52,337 nt of DNA from NCBI GenBank assembly GCA_002423155.1, contig DIUV01000029.1:400-52736 (forward strand). Direction: 5' to 3'. The notes under the pieces are model-generated. The model had not been told where the DNA came from, ran no database searches, and saw nothing but the letters and a program-made list of their open reading frames with translations. The position numbers and the translations under genes were made by a program. This DNA comes from Alphaproteobacteria bacterium UBA6149. GTDB taxonomy: Bacteria > Pseudomonadota > Alphaproteobacteria > Rickettsiales > UBA998. Shown here piece after piece: positions 1-8,719 of the stretch (position 1 is the first letter of the stretch; every line of letters starts with the position of its first letter).

Positions 1-64
1 ATAATTGCTTATCCTAGTAAAATAGTCTAGTTTATGCACAAATGAAATAATTGAAGAGAAAAAA

Positions 65-613
65 ATGTTTATTCAAACTGAAGCTACCCCTAACCCTATG
101 ACCTTGAAATTTTCTCCTGGAATGGATGTTTTGGGAGAAGGCACACGGTTTTATACTAATTTAGATGCCGCGGCAGAATCTCCCCTCGCGCAGGAATTAT
201 TTAAAGTAGATGGGGTTACCGCAATTTTTTTGGGAGCAGATTTTATTACAGTTACCAAAATTGCGGATTTAGAATGGAGTTTGCTGAAGGCTAAATTGCT
301 GGCGATTATCATGGATTTTTTCGTGGAAAAGCGTCCAGTTTTGTTGCAAGGAAGTAAAAAAAGCGAAGCATCTACAGAAAATAATGATCCCTTAATTGCC
401 CAAATAAAAGAATTATTGGAAACACGCGTACGTCCATCTGTGGCAATGGATGGTGGGGATATTATCTTTCATAGTTTTGAAAATGGTATTGTACGTTTGG
501 AAATGCATGGTTCTTGTTCGGGGTGCCCCAGTTCTACCATTACTTTGAAAAATGGCATTGAGAATATGCTTAAACATTATATTCCCGAAATTGAGTCCGT
601 AGAAGCAGTTTGA
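65..613 (+). CDS. NifU-family (Nfu) iron-sulfur scaffold protein
   Basis: Nfu proteins carry Fe-S clusters to target enzymes in the cytosol. The 182-residue protein has the two-domain layout of mitochondrial and alphaproteobacterial Nfu: an N-terminal Nfu_N domain opening with FIQTEATPNPMTLKF (residues 2-16) and a C-terminal NifU domain (about 105-182) with the cluster-binding CxxC in HGSCSGCPSS (Cys near 151 and 154). Length and motif are normal, so it should be functional. The ATG follows GAAGAGAAAAAA, a usable ribosome site. Its last 37 bases overlap the end of the convergent cutA gene. It is the first gene in the window, so any upstream partner is not visible. The family call is very secure; the precise client proteins are unknown. 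Confidence 0.95.
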   Translation: MFIQTEATPNPMTLKFSPGMDVLGEGTRFYTNLDAAAESPLAQELFKVDGVTAIFLGADFITVTKIADLEWSLLKAKLLAIIMDFFVEKRPVLLQGSKKSEASTENNDPLIAQIKELLETRVRPSVAMDGGDIIFHSFENGIVRLEMHGSCSGCPSSTITLKNGIENMLKHYIPEIESVEAV

Positions 614-912
614 TTTTTAACCCATTCAAAGAACGACTCATTCGCTTGGCTAGAAAAAGACAATACGCAGGGGACTTGGTAAGGGTGCATCTGCTCAATC
701 TTTTTTAGCACCTGTAACTCCTGCTCTGGACAGGTTTTTATTAATAACAAAACTTCTCCCGTAATCTGCAACTCACCTTCCCACATATAAAGAGATTGTA
801 AGTTTTTGATTATATTGGCACATGCTGCAAGTTTGCTTTCTAATAATGATTTGGCTACATCTTTAGCCGTGTCCACTGAGGGAAACGGGCTGTAAATTAA
901 AATTATCAGCAC
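577..912 (-). CDS. cutA: CutA-like divalent-cation tolerance protein
   Basis: CutA1 proteins are small, very stable trimers related in fold to PII signal proteins; a role in copper and other divalent-ion tolerance is known mainly from E. coli genetics. The 111-residue sequence has the family core: YSPFPSVDTAKDVAKSLLES near the start, LAACANI (about 31-37), the MWEGELQ strand (about 43-49) and the PYQVPCVLSF segment (about 77-86). The start is GTG at 912, five bases after the stop of the upstream pseudopilin gene, so the two are probably co-transcribed. Its 3' end overlaps nfu by 37 bases on the other strand. The family call is secure; the metal role in this organism is inference. Confidence 0.9.
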   Translation of the reverse strand: MLIILIYSPFPSVDTAKDVAKSLLESKLAACANIIKNLQSLYMWEGELQITGEVLLLIKTCPEQELQVLKKIEQMHPYQVPCVLSFSSQANESFFEWVKNQTASTDSISGI

Positions 913-916
913 TAGT

Positions 917-1711
917 TTAGAATCCTGTTAAGAAAATCAACATACATGCATTTGCTTTAGTTGATGTCGTAACCGCATATATCGAAGTTGCAGGATCGTC
1001 TGTAGTTACACAATTTGTTTGGGCAGTGAATTGAAATGTACGCAAATTTCCGTTTCCTGGGCTTCCATCATCTATTTTTGTATCAATAGCATAAGCGTCA
1101 GCCGCTGAAATAATTACTCTTCTGGCTTGCCCACCAAAACGATCTTCTCTACCGAAGTATATCACATGACCAAGAGAATCACCAATAAAGAATTGCCCAG
1201 TGCCATCAGAAGGGTCAACATAAAATAGTGTAAATCCTGCTCTGCCTTTCCATCTAGGAATATTAACCCCTGGTATTCCGTGATGTTCACCCATAGGACC
1301 GCCTATACCAGTATATTTACCTTTAATCATCCCGTCATTGGCTAAATGCTTCCAAACTAATGCCATTTCATAACTATCTCCCACAGTATTATTAACAATG
1401 CCGTTTCCAGTCCCATTGCAGGTGGTTTTGTCGTTGTTGTCAGTTGTTAGGCAAACTACAGGGTCTGGATCTGCTGCTCCCCAATGACTTGTCGCATCCG
1501 CCATATCCCCCGGAAGGGCATCATATTTATCTTTAAAAGTATTTATTGCCTGAATATATTCTGCTGATTGCGTATAAATTTGGCGGATTCTTGCAGCGTG
1601 TATTAAGCTTTGACCGGACATTACGCCGCCAACTATCAATCCAATAACCGTAAGCACTATGGAAAGTTCAATTAAAGTAAAACCATTTTTTCTTGTAGTT
1701 ATCATCTGCAT
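917..1711 (-). CDS. Orphan type II/IV pseudopilin-like prepilin
   Basis: The N-terminus reads MQMITTRKNGFTLIELSIV: a short basic leader, then the prepilin peptidase site G|FTLIE with Glu at +5, then a hydrophobic helix of about 20 residues. This is the signature of type IV pilins and type II secretion pseudopilins, which are processed by PilD and polymerise in the inner membrane. The rest (about 40-264) is a soluble globular head with KDKYDALPGDM just after the helix, a motif common in a group of alphaproteobacterial prepilins, and several Cys that could pair. No other pilus gene adjoins it; the PilM/N/O/P-like operon at 19.6-23.0 kb is a plausible partner. cutA follows in the same direction. 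Whether it is a major or minor pilin cannot be told. Confidence 0.85.
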   Translation of the reverse strand: MQMITTRKNGFTLIELSIVLTVIGLIVGGVMSGQSLIHAARIRQIYTQSAEYIQAINTFKDKYDALPGDMADATSHWGAADPDPVVCLTTDNNDKTTCNGTGNGIVNNTVGDSYEMALVWKHLANDGMIKGKYTGIGGPMGEHHGIPGVNIPRWKGRAGFTLFYVDPSDGTGQFFIGDSLGHVIYFGREDRFGGQARRVIISAADAYAIDTKIDDGSPGNGNLRTFQFTAQTNCVTTDDPATSIYAVTTSTKANACMLIFLTGF

Positions 1712-1846
1712 TACAATTTACCTTTTGTCAGTTTTTACTATATTAAACTTTTTTTAGTCTTTTGTGAATGTTTTTTTGCATCATGTCTGGAAAGCTGCGC
1801 ATTGCTGTACTATATTACACAACGAGTATAAATTCAGGAGAAAAAA

Positions 1847-4255
1847 ATGTCCGAAGAATTGTTGAATATGCCAGTGTTGCCACTGCGTGATATAGTGGTG
1901 TTTCCTGGAATGGTAGTGCCTTTATTTGTCGGGCGGGAAAAATCCGTGCGTGCTTTGGAGATGGTTATAAAACAAGACAATAGAATCTTGTTGGTGGCAC
2001 AAAAAGATGGAACCAAAGATAGCCCGCAGCAAGATGATATTTACCGCGTTGGTTGTATTGCATCCGTTTTGCAGCTGCTGCGCTTGCCAGATGGTACGGT
2101 AAAAGTTTTGGTGGAAGGCACGCGCCGCGCAAAAATAGTAGAATTCTTAAATAATGATGTCGGTGAATATTTTGAAGTTTCTGCCGAACCCTTAGATGAA
2201 ATTATGGGGGGTGACCATGAAGAAATGGCCGCCATGCACCGCACGGTGCAAAATCAGTTTGAGCAATATGTAAAACTCAACAAGCGTATTCCGCCCGAAA
2301 CGATGGATGCGGTAATGAAAATCAATGACCCAGCAATTTTGGCGGATACGATTGCCGCGCACATGCAGGTTACGTTGGCATCTAAGCAAGAAGTATTGGA
2401 AATTTGCAGCATTTTAGACCGCCTAGAACAGGTTTTTGCCTTGATGGAGAGCGAAATAAGTGTGTTAAACACCGAAAAACGCATTCGTTCACGCGTTAAA
2501 AAACAAATGGAAAAAACCCAACGCGAATATTATCTGAATGAGCAAATGAAGGCAATTCAGAAAGAACTAGGTGAGATTGAAGAAGGAAAAGACGAGCTTT
2601 CGGAGCTGGAAACAAAAATAAACAGCATAAAATTATCCGAAGAAGCTAAAGAAAAAGCGTTGGCGGAGCTAAAGAAACTCCGTTCGATGAATTCTATGTC
2701 GGCAGAAGCCGGGGTGGTAAAAAACTATCTGGAGTGGATAACCAGTATTCCTTGGCAAGAGCCTACCAAAGTTTCGCATAATTTAGAATCGTCAGAAAAA
2801 ATTCTGGCGGGTGATCATTACGGGCTAGAAAAAGTTAAAGACCGAATCTTAGAATATCTGGCAGTACAGCAGCGCACTAAGTCCTTAAAAGGACCAATTT
2901 TATGTTTAGTTGGACCTCCAGGAGTAGGAAAAACTTCTCTCGCGCGTTCGATTGCGCGGGCGACTAATCGTAATTATCTACGGATTTCCCTAGGGGGTGT
3001 GCGTGATGAAGCGGAAATTCGTGGACATCGCCGCACTTATATTGGTTCTATGCCGGGGAAAATCATTCAGTCGATGAAAAAGGCAAAATCATCGAACCCA
3101 TTGATGTTGCTGGATGAAATAGACAAAATGGGCAATGATTTCCGGGGTGACCCCGCGGCAGCTTTGTTGGAGGTGTTAGACCCAGAACAAAACCAGAATT
3201 TTAACGATCATTATCTGGAAGTAGATTACGATCTTTCGGATGTAATGTTTATTGCCACGGCAAATACTCTTAATATGCCCCGTCCCTTGATGGACCGTAT
3301 GGAGATTATTCGTATTCCTGGTTATACCGAGCAGGAAAAAATCAATATTGCAAAAAATCATCTGATTGCAAAGCAGATGAAAGAGCATGGCTTGAAAAAG
3401 ACCGAGTGGAGCATTAACGATGAAGCTTTGAGCGATATTATCCGTTATTACACCAGCGAAGCGGGAGTGCGTAATTTAGAGCGTGAGCTTGCACGTTTGG
3501 CACGTAAAGCAGTTAAAGCTATTATGCTGAAAAAGAGCAAAAAAATTCAGGTAACCGCAGAGAATCTGAAAGAATATCTCGGCGTGCGTAAATATTCTTT
3601 CGGCGAAGCAGAAAAAGAAGATTTAGTGGGTATGACTACTGGTTTAGCCTATACCGAAATGGGCGGAGATTTACTGGTAATTGAAGCGGTTACTATTCCG
3701 GGTAAAGGTAATATCAGTATTACTGGTAAGCTAGGAGAAGTCATGCAGGAATCTGTACAGGCCGCCTTTAGTTATGTGCGTTCGCGTAGCTTGCAATTTG
3801 GCATTACTCCGCCGATGTATCGTAACCGCGATATTCACGTGCATGTTCCCGAAGGTGCCACTCCTAAAGATGGTCCATCCGCGGGGATTGCTATGTGTAC
3901 CACTATCGTATCCGCTTTAACCGGCATCCCCGTAAAACGCACTGTCGCTATGACGGGGGAGGTTACTTTGCGGGGGCGAGTATTGCCAATTGGCGGCTTG
4001 AAAGAAAAATTATTGGCAGCTTTACGCGGCGGCATTAAAACCGTACTTATACCGATGGAAAACGTAAAAGATTTAGAAGAAATTCCCGAAAATGTGAAGG
4101 AAGGGCTAGAAATAATCCCCGTTTCTACGGTGGATGAAGTTCTCAGCTATGCTCTAAGCAAGCCGCTAAATATAGCCATCTGGAGTGAAGATGATGAGAT
4201 GGCGTTGACGCGCAGTTTAGAGACTAGCCATAGCCGTGAAATGGTGAAGCATTAG
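1847..4255 (+). CDS. lon: ATP-dependent protease La (Lon)
   Basis: Lon is a cytosolic hexameric AAA+ serine protease that degrades misfolded and short-lived regulatory proteins. The 802-residue product has the N-terminal LON substrate domain (from LPVLPLRDIVVFPGM, residue 8 on), a coiled coil (about 190-300), the AAA+ module with Walker A GPPGVGKTS at about 356 and Walker B LMLLDEIDKMG, and the protease domain with catalytic Ser in PKDGPSAG (about 681) and Lys about 40 residues later in GGLKEKLLAA. Length is normal. The start has a good GGAG site (TTCAGGAGAAAAAA). It is followed after 8 bases by a small exported-protein gene and pdxH. No clp genes lie beside it. Confidence 0.98.
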   Translation: MSEELLNMPVLPLRDIVVFPGMVVPLFVGREKSVRALEMVIKQDNRILLVAQKDGTKDSPQQDDIYRVGCIASVLQLLRLPDGTVKVLVEGTRRAKIVEFLNNDVGEYFEVSAEPLDEIMGGDHEEMAAMHRTVQNQFEQYVKLNKRIPPETMDAVMKINDPAILADTIAAHMQVTLASKQEVLEICSILDRLEQVFALMESEISVLNTEKRIRSRVKKQMEKTQREYYLNEQMKAIQKELGEIEEGKDELSELETKINSIKLSEEAKEKALAELKKLRSMNSMSAEAGVVKNYLEWITSIPWQEPTKVSHNLESSEKILAGDHYGLEKVKDRILEYLAVQQRTKSLKGPILCLVGPPGVGKTSLARSIARATNRNYLRISLGGVRDEAEIRGHRRTYIGSMPGKIIQSMKKAKSSNPLMLLDEIDKMGNDFRGDPAAALLEVLDPEQNQNFNDHYLEVDYDLSDVMFIATANTLNMPRPLMDRMEIIRIPGYTEQEKINIAKNHLIAKQMKEHGLKKTEWSINDEALSDIIRYYTSEAGVRNLERELARLARKAVKAIMLKKSKKIQVTAENLKEYLGVRKYSFGEAEKEDLVGMTTGLAYTEMGGDLLVIEAVTIPGKGNISITGKLGEVMQESVQAAFSYVRSRSLQFGITPPMYRNRDIHVHVPEGATPKDGPSAGIAMCTTIVSALTGIPVKRTVAMTGEVTLRGRVLPIGGLKEKLLAALRGGIKTVLIPMENVKDLEEIPENVKEGLEIIPVSTVDEVLSYALSKPLNIAIWSEDDEMALTRSLETSHSREMVKH

Positions 4256-4263
4256 GAGTTTTT

Positions 4264-4509
4264 ATGTTTAGGGTTTTGTTTTGTAGCATAATGTTATTAG
4301 GTTCTTCTGCGCAGGCAGAGGAGGCAAAAGGCATAGATAAATCCGCTTATGAAAAAATTGCTCATCCTGAGAGTACCGATAAACCTACGGCTTCAGCAGA
4401 AGATGCAAAGAGTAAAAAGACCAGTAGCAAGGATGAATGGCGCACTAAACATCCGCGCTTAAAACTAATGAAGCATGAAGATGTTCCCACTGAAAAACTG
4501 AAATTTTAG
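4264..4509 (+). CDS. Small exported protein of unknown function
   Basis: An 81-residue protein with a clear signal peptide: MFR, a hydrophobic stretch VLFCSIMLLGSS, then AQAEE with a likely cleavage after AQA (about residue 18). The mature part, about 60 residues, is charged, lysine-rich and low in complexity, without a recognisable domain. It sits 8 bases after lon and 2 bases before pdxH, with AGGAG just before its ATG, so it is almost certainly translated as part of a lon-orf-pdxH transcript. It is probably periplasmic and partly disordered. No function can be assigned. Confidence 0.75.
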   Translation: MFRVLFCSIMLLGSSAQAEEAKGIDKSAYEKIAHPESTDKPTASAEDAKSKKTSSKDEWRTKHPRLKLMKHEDVPTEKLKF

Positions 4510-4511
4510 CC

Positions 4512-5093
4512 ATGCATGATCCTTTTGCAATTTTTGCCCAGTGGTATGAACAAGCAGCGAGCGATGCACGTATAACGCAAGCCGAGGCGATGAATCTTGC
4601 CACTGCCAGTGCTAGTGGAATCCCATCTAACCGTATGGTATTACTAAAGGAATTTGATAATAACGGCTTTGTGTTCTTTACTAATTTAGAAAGCCATAAG
4701 GGGCGCGACTTATTAGAAAACCCCCATGCGGCCATTTGTATCTATTGGGAGGTTTTGGGGCGGCAAATTCGCATCGAAGGGGATGTTAGTTTAGTAAGCG
4801 ACGAGCAGGCGGATGCTTATTTCAACAGCCGCCCATTACAAAGCCGCGTGGGAGCCATATTATCCCAGCAATCTCGCCCGATGGAGCAATCGCATACGGC
4901 GTTTATTGCCAAAGCAGTTACCCAGATGGCAAAAGCTAGTATTTCCCCTCCCGTTCGCCCAGCTTATTGGTCGGGCTTTCGGATTACTCCCCGTCATTTT
5001 GAATTCTGGCAAAATGGTGATTTCCGCTTGCACCATCGCCAAATATTTGAAGTTGATGGCGATGGGTGGAAAGAATCGGTTTTTTATCCTTAA
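4512..5093 (+). CDS. pdxH: Pyridoxamine 5'-phosphate oxidase
   Basis: PdxH is an FMN-dependent homodimer that oxidises pyridoxine/pyridoxamine 5'-phosphate to pyridoxal 5'-phosphate, the last step of vitamin B6 synthesis and salvage. The 193-residue sequence carries the usual markers: DPFAIFAQWYEQA near the start, SNRMVLLKEFDNNGFVFFTN (FMN site, about 37-56), SHKGRDLLENPHAAICIYWE, the EGDVSLVS strand, and the C-terminal RITPRHFEFWQ / DFRLHHRQIFE segment typical of the family. Length is slightly short of the E. coli enzyme (218) because the N-terminus is trimmed. It follows the small exported-protein gene by 2 bases. Its end lies only 4 bases from the end of the convergent folP, with no terminator between. 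Confidence 0.95.
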   Translation: MHDPFAIFAQWYEQAASDARITQAEAMNLATASASGIPSNRMVLLKEFDNNGFVFFTNLESHKGRDLLENPHAAICIYWEVLGRQIRIEGDVSLVSDEQADAYFNSRPLQSRVGAILSQQSRPMEQSHTAFIAKAVTQMAKASISPPVRPAYWSGFRITPRHFEFWQNGDFRLHHRQIFEVDGDGWKESVFYP

Positions 5094-5097
5094 GTTC

Positions 5098-5910
5098 TTA
5101 AAGTATATTTCCTAAAAACATCTCCCGATGCCTACGCACCTCATGCACGCGCAAATAAGCCACATTTTGCGCAGCTAGAAACCATGAACAGGCGAGGGTT
5201 ACATCATCACGCAGAGCTGGTGTGCTTTGCGTAAAAAATCTTAATACGGATTTGCGTGAATGACCAAAAAGAATAGGCAAATTGGTTTTTACTAATTCTG
5301 CGGCATGGGTGATTAGCCGTAATGATTGGGCGGGTGTTTTGCCAAAGCCAATGCCTGGATCAAATACTACGCGCTTGGGAGAAATTCCTTCCGCACTTAA
5401 ACGAGCGCTGGTTTCCATGATATATTTTTGCATTTCACTAATAATATCGCAGTTTTCTGGCATGGTAAGTGCAGGAGTGGCGGGGATGATTAGTGAATGC
5501 ATAACCATTAATTTGCAATTGCTGGCGGCTACTGCGCGGAGCATTTTGCTATCTTTTAAGCCATTTACGTCATTTATCCAGCTGACCTCTGCATCTAAGC
5601 TGCGGCTGGCATTATCTGCATGGCGAGTATCTACGCTTATTTCACTGCCTAAATCTTTGGCAATTTTTACCGCATCGCCAATAATCGGTTGTAAGCGTTC
5701 CCATTCTTCTCTGGGGGTAAGGGGGGTAGCATGTGGGCGGGTGGATTCTGCGCCAATATCAACTATATCTGCCCCATCAGTGATTAGTTTCTTAATATGT
5801 ATAAGTGCTTCTTTAGCATTAACATAATGTCCGCCATCCGAAAAAGAATCGGGGGTTAGGTTGGCAATGCCGACTATTTTAGGTATATTCATTGTGTTGT
5901 GTAATTTCAT
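5098..5910 (-). CDS. folP: Dihydropteroate synthase
   Basis: FolP condenses 6-hydroxymethyl-7,8-dihydropterin pyrophosphate with p-aminobenzoate to give dihydropteroate; it is the sulfonamide target. The 270-residue protein has the TIM-barrel signature motifs: GIANLTPDSFSDGG (about 16-29), DIGAESTRPHATP (about 57-69), ISVDTRHADNA and WINDVNG in the middle, and the C-terminal FDPGIGFGK and GHSRKS segments for pterin binding. Met at 5892 (MNIPKIVG) is an equally possible start. It is the last gene of the ispH-folB-orf-folK-folP operon, 15 bases after folK, so three consecutive folate steps are made together. Confidence 0.96.
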   Translation of the reverse strand: MKLHNTMNIPKIVGIANLTPDSFSDGGHYVNAKEALIHIKKLITDGADIVDIGAESTRPHATPLTPREEWERLQPIIGDAVKIAKDLGSEISVDTRHADNASRSLDAEVSWINDVNGLKDSKMLRAVAASNCKLMVMHSLIIPATPALTMPENCDIISEMQKYIMETSARLSAEGISPKRVVFDPGIGFGKTPAQSLRLITHAAELVKTNLPILFGHSRKSVLRFFTQSTPALRDDVTLACSWFLAAQNVAYLRVHEVRRHREMFLGNIL

Positions 5911-5925
5911 AATAAATCTAATAAT

Positions 5926-6387
5926 TCATAAATTTAATAATTCACGGGCGGTTTTGTGTAATATTGGGTGCTGCCAATCTGGGTCTAGTTCCATTAAGGG
6001 TTTTAGGACAAAATTACGTAAATGCATTTGTGCATGGGGTAGATTCAGGGTGTCGCTGGTCAATATTTGCCCATTATAATCCAATATGTCCACATCAATT
6101 TCTCTCGGACCCCAATGTCCCCTTGCTTGCCTGCCAATTTTTTGTTCTATTTCTTTTATAATTTTCAGTAGTTCCTGCGGAGAAAGTTCGGTTTCTCCTT
6201 TGGCAACTGTATTTAGAAATTCCTTATCCCAATCATTTTGTGCATTTTGCGGCAGTAAAGCTGCGGATTTTATCAGTGGGGCGCATTGGAGATTATTTAT
6301 CCCCTGCTGCGCAAGCAAATCCAATGCGAGCTGTATATGCTCCGCACGATTACCTATATTACTGCCCAGACTTAAAAAAACAATCAT
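5926..6387 (-). CDS. folK: Hydroxymethyldihydropterin pyrophosphokinase
   Basis: FolK transfers pyrophosphate from ATP to 6-hydroxymethyl-7,8-dihydropterin. The 153-residue protein starts with IVFLSLGSNIGNRAEHI, the family's opening signature, and contains RGHWGPREIDVDILDYNG (about 92-109) with the two Mg-binding Asp of the DVD/DID motif and the conserved Arg before it, then LPHAQMHLRNFVLKPL (about 119-134). Length is normal. Its start overlaps the stop of the preceding unknown gene by 4 bases, so translation is probably coupled, and folP follows directly. The assignment is secure. Confidence 0.96.
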   Translation of the reverse strand: MIVFLSLGSNIGNRAEHIQLALDLLAQQGINNLQCAPLIKSAALLPQNAQNDWDKEFLNTVAKGETELSPQELLKIIKEIEQKIGRQARGHWGPREIDVDILDYNGQILTSDTLNLPHAQMHLRNFVLKPLMELDPDWQHPILHKTARELLNL

Positions 6388-6794
6388 TTGTAACGTTTCG
6401 CGCCGAGGTTATTCAGTTGCATTATAATTGGTTTTATGGATGCTGCCACTTCATTTAAAAAGTTCGCATCTGCGTTTATTGTTTCTGGTTGGTCAGTTTG
6501 CTTGGCTAATAGATGCAGATTTTTTGCCGCAGCTGTTAATATATGTTCGCTATGCTGAATATTGCATAATTGCGAATTACTGATGGGATTGCCCAGAGCA
6601 CAAGCTTGCAACGATTTGATTAAAATTGCTAGTTCGCTTAAATCATATTGGTCATTTATCGTTTTTAGCTGCTCCAGATAAGCATCTTGTATGAAAGGTT
6701 TGATGAGGGATTGCTCGTCAACTTCATGGGCGGGGATGATACATTGATTCTCTGCGGTTTTTATTATTTTAGATGGCTCAATAGTTGCTTGCAT
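6384..6794 (-). CDS. Unknown protein encoded inside the folate operon
   Basis: A 136-residue protein that I do not recognise. The ATG at 6794 was chosen because GGAG lies 10 bases before it; a longer frame from 6839 would run into folB. The sequence is mostly helical in character, with alternating hydrophobic and polar residues (SELAILIKSLQACAL, NFLNEVAASIKPIIMQLNNL), no membrane span and no Cys cluster. It lies between folB and folK, 19 bases after folB and overlapping folK by 4 bases, so it is co-expressed with the folate pathway. Context suggests a regulatory or accessory role in pterin metabolism, but that is inference from position only. Confidence 0.65.
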   Translation of the reverse strand: MQATIEPSKIIKTAENQCIIPAHEVDEQSLIKPFIQDAYLEQLKTINDQYDLSELAILIKSLQACALGNPISNSQLCNIQHSEHILTAAAKNLHLLAKQTDQPETINADANFLNEVAASIKPIIMQLNNLGAKRYK

Positions 6795-6813
6795 GGTTTT
6801 AACACTCCGTTTT

Positions 6814-7245
6814 TTATATATAAAGGTCTGTATATTCAAAACTAGTGGATTCTATTTTATAGCTTACGGGGGGGGTCTTAGATAGTTTCAACCATATTTT
6901 GGTCTGGCTGCCTATTTCAATGCCTGTTTTTTGGTTAATATGTTCACGTATTTTGTTATATATCTGCATAGTTAGATATTCAATCAGATGAAATGTCTGA
7001 TTATTAACGTAATTCAACACAATCTTGGCTAGTTCATCATAACATAAATAATTGCCTTTATCATCATTGGTACCGTCAGGGATCTGGGCAAAAAATATTT
7101 TTATATACAGGCTTACATGTTGGGGCTGCGCTTGTTCAGATGCGGTTGCCCCTAGCAAAACAGGAAATTCCAGTTTGTTTAAACTAATACAATAAGGAAA
7201 ATTAGTTATGTTCATGCTTGAGTTCATGGTCTTTTCCTTCATCAT
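6814..7245 (-). CDS. folB: Dihydroneopterin aldolase family protein
   Basis: FolB cleaves 7,8-dihydroneopterin to 6-hydroxymethyl-7,8-dihydropterin and glycolaldehyde. The 143-residue sequence shows the T-fold pattern of the family: ISLNKLEFPVLLGATASEQA for the first hairpin, HVSLYIKIFF, then YDELAKIVLNYVNNQTFHLIEYLTMQI (about 69-95), in which the Glu of HLIE is a conserved pterin anchor, and LKLSKTPPV with a Lys in the expected catalytic place near 120. Sequence similarity is moderate, so the call relies partly on its position before folK and folP. The frame overlaps ispH by up to 44 bases; starts at 7227 or 7215 are also possible. Confidence 0.82.
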   Translation of the reverse strand: MMKEKTMNSSMNITNFPYCISLNKLEFPVLLGATASEQAQPQHVSLYIKIFFAQIPDGTNDDKGNYLCYDELAKIVLNYVNNQTFHLIEYLTMQIYNKIREHINQKTGIEIGSQTKIWLKLSKTPPVSYKIESTSFEYTDLYI

Positions 7246-8176
7246 AACGTATTTCGGGGGGGAGTTTGAATTTTATATCTTCGCGGATAGTTACCAGGTT
7301 CTCTACGCTACAATCGCGATATTGGCGTAGTTTATCAATTACTCCCATAACTAAATGTTCAGGGGCAGATGCTCCTGCAGTAATCGCGACCGTATTTTTA
7401 TTGGTTAACCATTCGGGGTTTAGCTCGGAGCAATCGTTTATCAAATAAGAAACGATACCAATTTCCTCTCCCAAATCACGCAAGCGGCTGGAATTTGAGC
7501 TATTGGTTGCGCCAATTACCAATAAAATATCCGCTTTGCCTGCCAATTGCTTCACCGCATTTTGGCGGTTCTGGGTGGCATAACATATATCATTTAGTTC
7601 TGGTCCCATTATTTGCGGAAATTTTTCTTTTAAAGCTTTTATGATATTGCTGGTATCATCAACACTTAAAGTGGTTTGGGTTACGTAGGCTAGCTTTACG
7701 CCCTCATTAATATTTAATGCTTGTACGTCCTCTACCGATGACACCAGCCAGACGGGATTTTTTACTCTGCCACTAGTTCCTTCCACTTCAGGATGTCCAG
7801 CGTGACCGATTAATATAATTTGGCAACCATCTTTTTCATAATGCTGTGCTTGGTAATGTACTTTGGTTACTAAAGGGCAGGTGGCATCTATAATTGGCAG
7901 TCCACGCTTTTTTGCCAAATTTTCAATTTGTTCAGATATGCCATGTGCACTGAATATAGTTACCGCATTTTCGGGAATATCGTCTATCTCATCCACAAAA
8001 ATAACCCCCCGGTTACGTAAATCTTCTACCACCCAGCGATTATGGACGATTTCATGACGCACATAAATAGGAGCACCATATTTTTTTAAAGCACGTTCAA
8101 CAATTTCAATTGCACGTTCAACCCCAGCACAAAATCCACGCGGCTCACAAAGAATTATGTTTAATTTATTAATCAT
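7202..8176 (-). CDS. ispH: 4-hydroxy-3-methylbut-2-enyl diphosphate reductase
   Basis: IspH is the last enzyme of the MEP isoprenoid route and turns HMBPP into IPP and DMAPP with a [4Fe-4S] cluster. The 324-residue protein begins with IILCEPRGFCAGVERAI and has the three cluster cysteines: Cys16 in GFCAGV, Cys near 99 in DATCPLVTKVH, and Cys near 197 in NDICYATQNRQ. The substrate-binding HEIVHN and GHAGHPEVEG motifs are also present. Length is normal. It is the first gene of the operon that goes on to folB, folK and folP, overlapping folB. Its upstream region runs into the repeat element at 8257, so its promoter must be within about 80 bases or inside the repeat. Confidence 0.97.
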   Translation of the reverse strand: MINKLNIILCEPRGFCAGVERAIEIVERALKKYGAPIYVRHEIVHNRWVVEDLRNRGVIFVDEIDDIPENAVTIFSAHGISEQIENLAKKRGLPIIDATCPLVTKVHYQAQHYEKDGCQIILIGHAGHPEVEGTSGRVKNPVWLVSSVEDVQALNINEGVKLAYVTQTTLSVDDTSNIIKALKEKFPQIMGPELNDICYATQNRQNAVKQLAGKADILLVIGATNSSNSSRLRDLGEEIGIVSYLINDCSELNPEWLTNKNTVAITAGASAPEHLVMGVIDKLRQYRDCSVENLVTIREDIKFKLPPEIRYDEGKDHELKHEHN

Positions 8177-8256
8177 CTGTCGTTCTTTTTAACTAAGTTT
8201 TATGTGAGTCTAGCGGTTTTGCCGTATTTTTGTAAGTATTTTTATAAAGTTTTTTT

Positions 8257-8494
8257 ACTCTACACGACAGTATTGTTAACAACATGATTTTACATTATAT
8301 AACAGCAAATTATATGGGAAATCCATCCGTTGTCATACCGCCGCAGGGCGGTATCCATGTTTATCAATTAGCTGTTAAGCCAATGGTTTGGCATGGATAC
8401 CGCCCTGCGGCGGTATGACAACGGATGGTTTTTTGCAAAGAATCATTTTTATTCAATGTGATGGTAGTTGTTAATAATACTGTCGTGTAGGGTG
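8257..8494 (+). repeat. MITE-like element, copy 1 (left of DUF2336 pair)
   Basis: A 238-bp sequence with terminal inverted repeats: left end (A)CTCTACACGACAGTA and right end TACTGTCGTGTAGGGTG. Inside is a long hairpin, CCGTTGTCATACCGCCGCAG at about 8328-8347 and its complement near 8400-8426, around a loop of about 40 bases. The element has no coding capacity. A second copy, about 90 percent alike by eye and in the opposite orientation, lies at 11092-11330. The ends suggest a non-autonomous mobile element; no transposase is in the window and no clear target duplication could be read. Confidence 0.85.
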
Positions 8495-8719
8495 AAGTTT
8501 TTTATCAAATAATGATGTTTTTTTAAATACGTATTTATATGTTCTTTTTTGACAATATCGTTACAATACAATTTGTTGGTTGGGGTGTGTTGTATTTATT
8601 TAAGATGCAGGATAATTTTTAAAACAATAAATATAAAATTATCTATAAAATTATTAATAGTTTTAGTAATTTATTAACCAAGTTGGCGTTAATATGGTTA
8701 ATAAGAACAGGAGGGGAAT

